Positions 63,396-64,000 of a stretch of 64,000 nt of DNA are shown here, in pieces (within the stretch, counting starts at the first letter, position 1; each line of letters starts with the position of its first letter). Below the pieces are notes generated by a model that was not told the DNA's origin, did no database searches, and saw nothing but the letters and a program-made list of their open reading frames with translations. Both the position numbers and the translations under genes were made by a program. Origin of the DNA: QQWI01 sp964522015 (GTDB lineage: Bacteria > Bacillota > Clostridia > Peptostreptococcales > Acidaminobacteraceae); contig CAZFST010000024.1 of the NCBI GenBank assembly GCA_964522015.1, positions 12,125 through 76,124 of the forward strand, given 5' to 3'.

Positions 63396-63424
63396 TTGAC
63401 ACTTAAAGTGTAATATGCTACAGT
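63396..63424 (+). promoter_or_regulatory. tRNA-Gly promoter
   Basis: TTGACA (63396-63401), 17-bp spacer, TACAGT (63419-63424), about 17 bp before the mature 5' end. A 13-bp palindrome ACACTT-A-AAGTGT overlaps the start of the spacer. Confidence 0.7.
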
Positions 63425-63440
63425 ATAACTATAAATACGC

Positions 63441-63514
63441 GCGGGTGTAGCTCAGTGGTAGAGCTCTAGCTTCCCAAGCTAGCTATGAGGGTCCGATTCC
63501 CTTCACCCGCTCCA
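63441..63514 (+). tRNA. tRNA-Gly (anticodon CCC) with C55
   Basis: 74 nt with encoded CCA. Acceptor GCGGGTG/CACCCGC, D arm GCTC/GAGC, anticodon arm CTAGC/GCTAG with loop TTCCCAA (anticodon CCC), T arm GAGGG/CCCTT with loop TCCGATT. Position 55, normally T (pseudouridine), is C. All stems pair. Confidence 0.94.
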
Positions 63515-63515
63515 C

Positions 63516-63546
63516 AAAAAACATCTCCCTATGGAGATGTTTTTTT
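63516..63546 (+). terminator. tRNA-Gly terminator
   Basis: AACATCTCC and GGAGATGTT around CTAT, followed by T6, two bases after the CCA end. Confidence 0.93.
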
Positions 63547-63550
63547 ATGT

Positions 63551-63587
63551 AAAAATAACCTCCCAGATCTGGGAGGTTATTTTTTTT
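63551..63587. terminator. Bidirectional terminator before the LPXTG gene end
   Basis: AAAATAACCTCCCAG and CTGGGAGGTTATTTT around a two-base centre, T-runs on both sides. It serves the minus-strand LPXTG gene. Confidence 0.92.
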
Positions 63588-63619
63588 GACTTAATCTGCA
63601 TACTATTTTATAACTAATG

Positions 63620-64000
63620 CTACTTCCTTTTTAAATAAATACCCATCAGTGCAAGCAATGACCCGATACCATAGAAGAACAATGCAGAGTTTTCACCGGT
63701 TTGCGGTAAACTCAATGTTCCTAGTGGTACTAGCTCATCAAGAACTATTTCTTCAATCGCACCCTGAGGGATTACATTTTCAGTGATGATCTCAGTTTGC
63801 GGTTCTGTCGTGACAGGTACTGTTGTAGTTGACTCAGCCACTGTTGTAGTTGCGGTTGTTGGCGCTACGGTTGTTGTGGTAGTAGTAGGCACTTCCGTTG
63901 TTGTAGGTGGCTCTTCGATTGTAGGTTGCTCTTCGGTTGTGGTCACTACCGTTGTTGTAGTTGGTGCTTCAGTTGTTGTGGTTGGTGCTTCAGTTGTTGT
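63620..64000 (-). CDS. Thr-rich LPXTG wall-anchored protein, C-terminal part (runs off window)
   Basis: The frame is open to the window edge, so only the last 126 or so residues are seen. A mucin-like stalk of Thr with Glu/Pro/Val, including TTTTEAP repeats at the window end, is followed by a short acidic segment (GAIEEIVLDELVPLG). Then comes a sortase signal: LPQTGE, a hydrophobic helix and the tail LKRK. Sortase would cut LPQT-G and link the protein to peptidoglycan. The function of the missing N-terminal part is unknown. No sortase gene is in the window. Confidence 0.88.
   Translation of the reverse strand, partial: TTTEAPTTTTEAPTTTTVVTTTEEQPTIEEPPTTTEVPTTTTTTVAPTTATTTVAESTTTVPVTTEPQTEIITENVIPQGAIEEIVLDELVPLGTLSLPQTGENSALFFYGIGSLLALMGIYLKRK

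Overview
The window looks like a chromosomal segment of an anaerobic, fermentative, low-to-mid GC Firmicute (class Clostridia). The evidence is strong GGAGG-type ribosome sites, GTG and TTG starts, a trimeric NAD-linked [FeFe] hydrogenase, a glycyl radical enzyme with its radical-SAM activase, an S-layer-homology protein, an LPXTG wall protein and many intrinsic terminators. The genus is only a guess (something near Fusibacter or Acidaminobacter). I see no insertion sequence, prophage, CRISPR array or rRNA. Two tRNA genes are present (Thr-CGT and Gly-CCC), and each lacks a nearly universal uridine.

Layout. 0-5 kb: partial glpK, a two-domain TerD/TerA stress protein, an EamA transporter, and a MATE exporter overlapping a small lipoprotein. 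5-11 kb: a small SpoT-like HD protein, hydCBA and lysA, with two long hairpins between hydC and lysA. 11-18.5 kb: an M19 dipeptidase, a BvgS-like sensor kinase, pepF, tRNA-Thr, an intact HD-GYP protein, and msrB behind a Fur-type box. 18.7-25.3 kb: a KdpD-derived membrane histidine kinase whose phospho-acceptor His is Asp, a 7TM-GGDEF protein, an orphan PqqD-like protein, an HD-GYP protein with a mutated HD dyad, and an Lgt paralogue coupled to a lipoprotein.

25.3-30.4 kb is the most unusual system: tetR, a DHA2-type MFS pump, a stand-alone cobalamin-binding-fold protein, an FtsX/MacB permease and a LolD-type ATPase form one tightly overlapping operon. Its promoter is near-consensus. A Fur-like box lies inside the spacer, a TetR-type palindrome overlaps the -10 and recurs before the MFS gene, and three 20-bp iterons lie upstream.

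30.4-44.3 kb: a chemoreceptor, a 1610-residue alpha-2-macroglobulin without a thioester coupled to a membrane-anchored MEMO-like protein, topoisomerase III, an SLH/Ig-repeat surface protein and an NTP_transf_5 protein. 44.5-49 kb: a metallophosphoesterase behind phased repeats, a GGDEF-EAL protein and adenine deaminase. 49-57.3 kb: a sigma-54 activator with its likely target, i.e. three TAATCCGAAA activator sites, a consensus -24/-12 promoter, a radical-SAM activase and a HypD-like glycyl radical enzyme. These are followed on the other strand by a Cache sensor kinase and an Ldh2-family dehydrogenase. 57.4-64 kb: a DbpA-type helicase, a CDF metal exporter under a NiCo riboswitch, a PAS-GGDEF protein overlapping an old-yellow-enzyme homologue tail to tail, tRNA-Gly, and the C-terminal part of a Thr-rich LPXTG protein.

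Two themes recur. First, cyclic-di-GMP: three GGDEF proteins (one GGDEF-EAL), one intact and one degenerate HD-GYP. Second, orphan signalling: three histidine kinases with no response regulator in the window. Metal and redox control also recurs (Fur-like boxes, NiCo riboswitch, msrB). No searches or computations were run; family calls rest on motifs read in the translated sequence.
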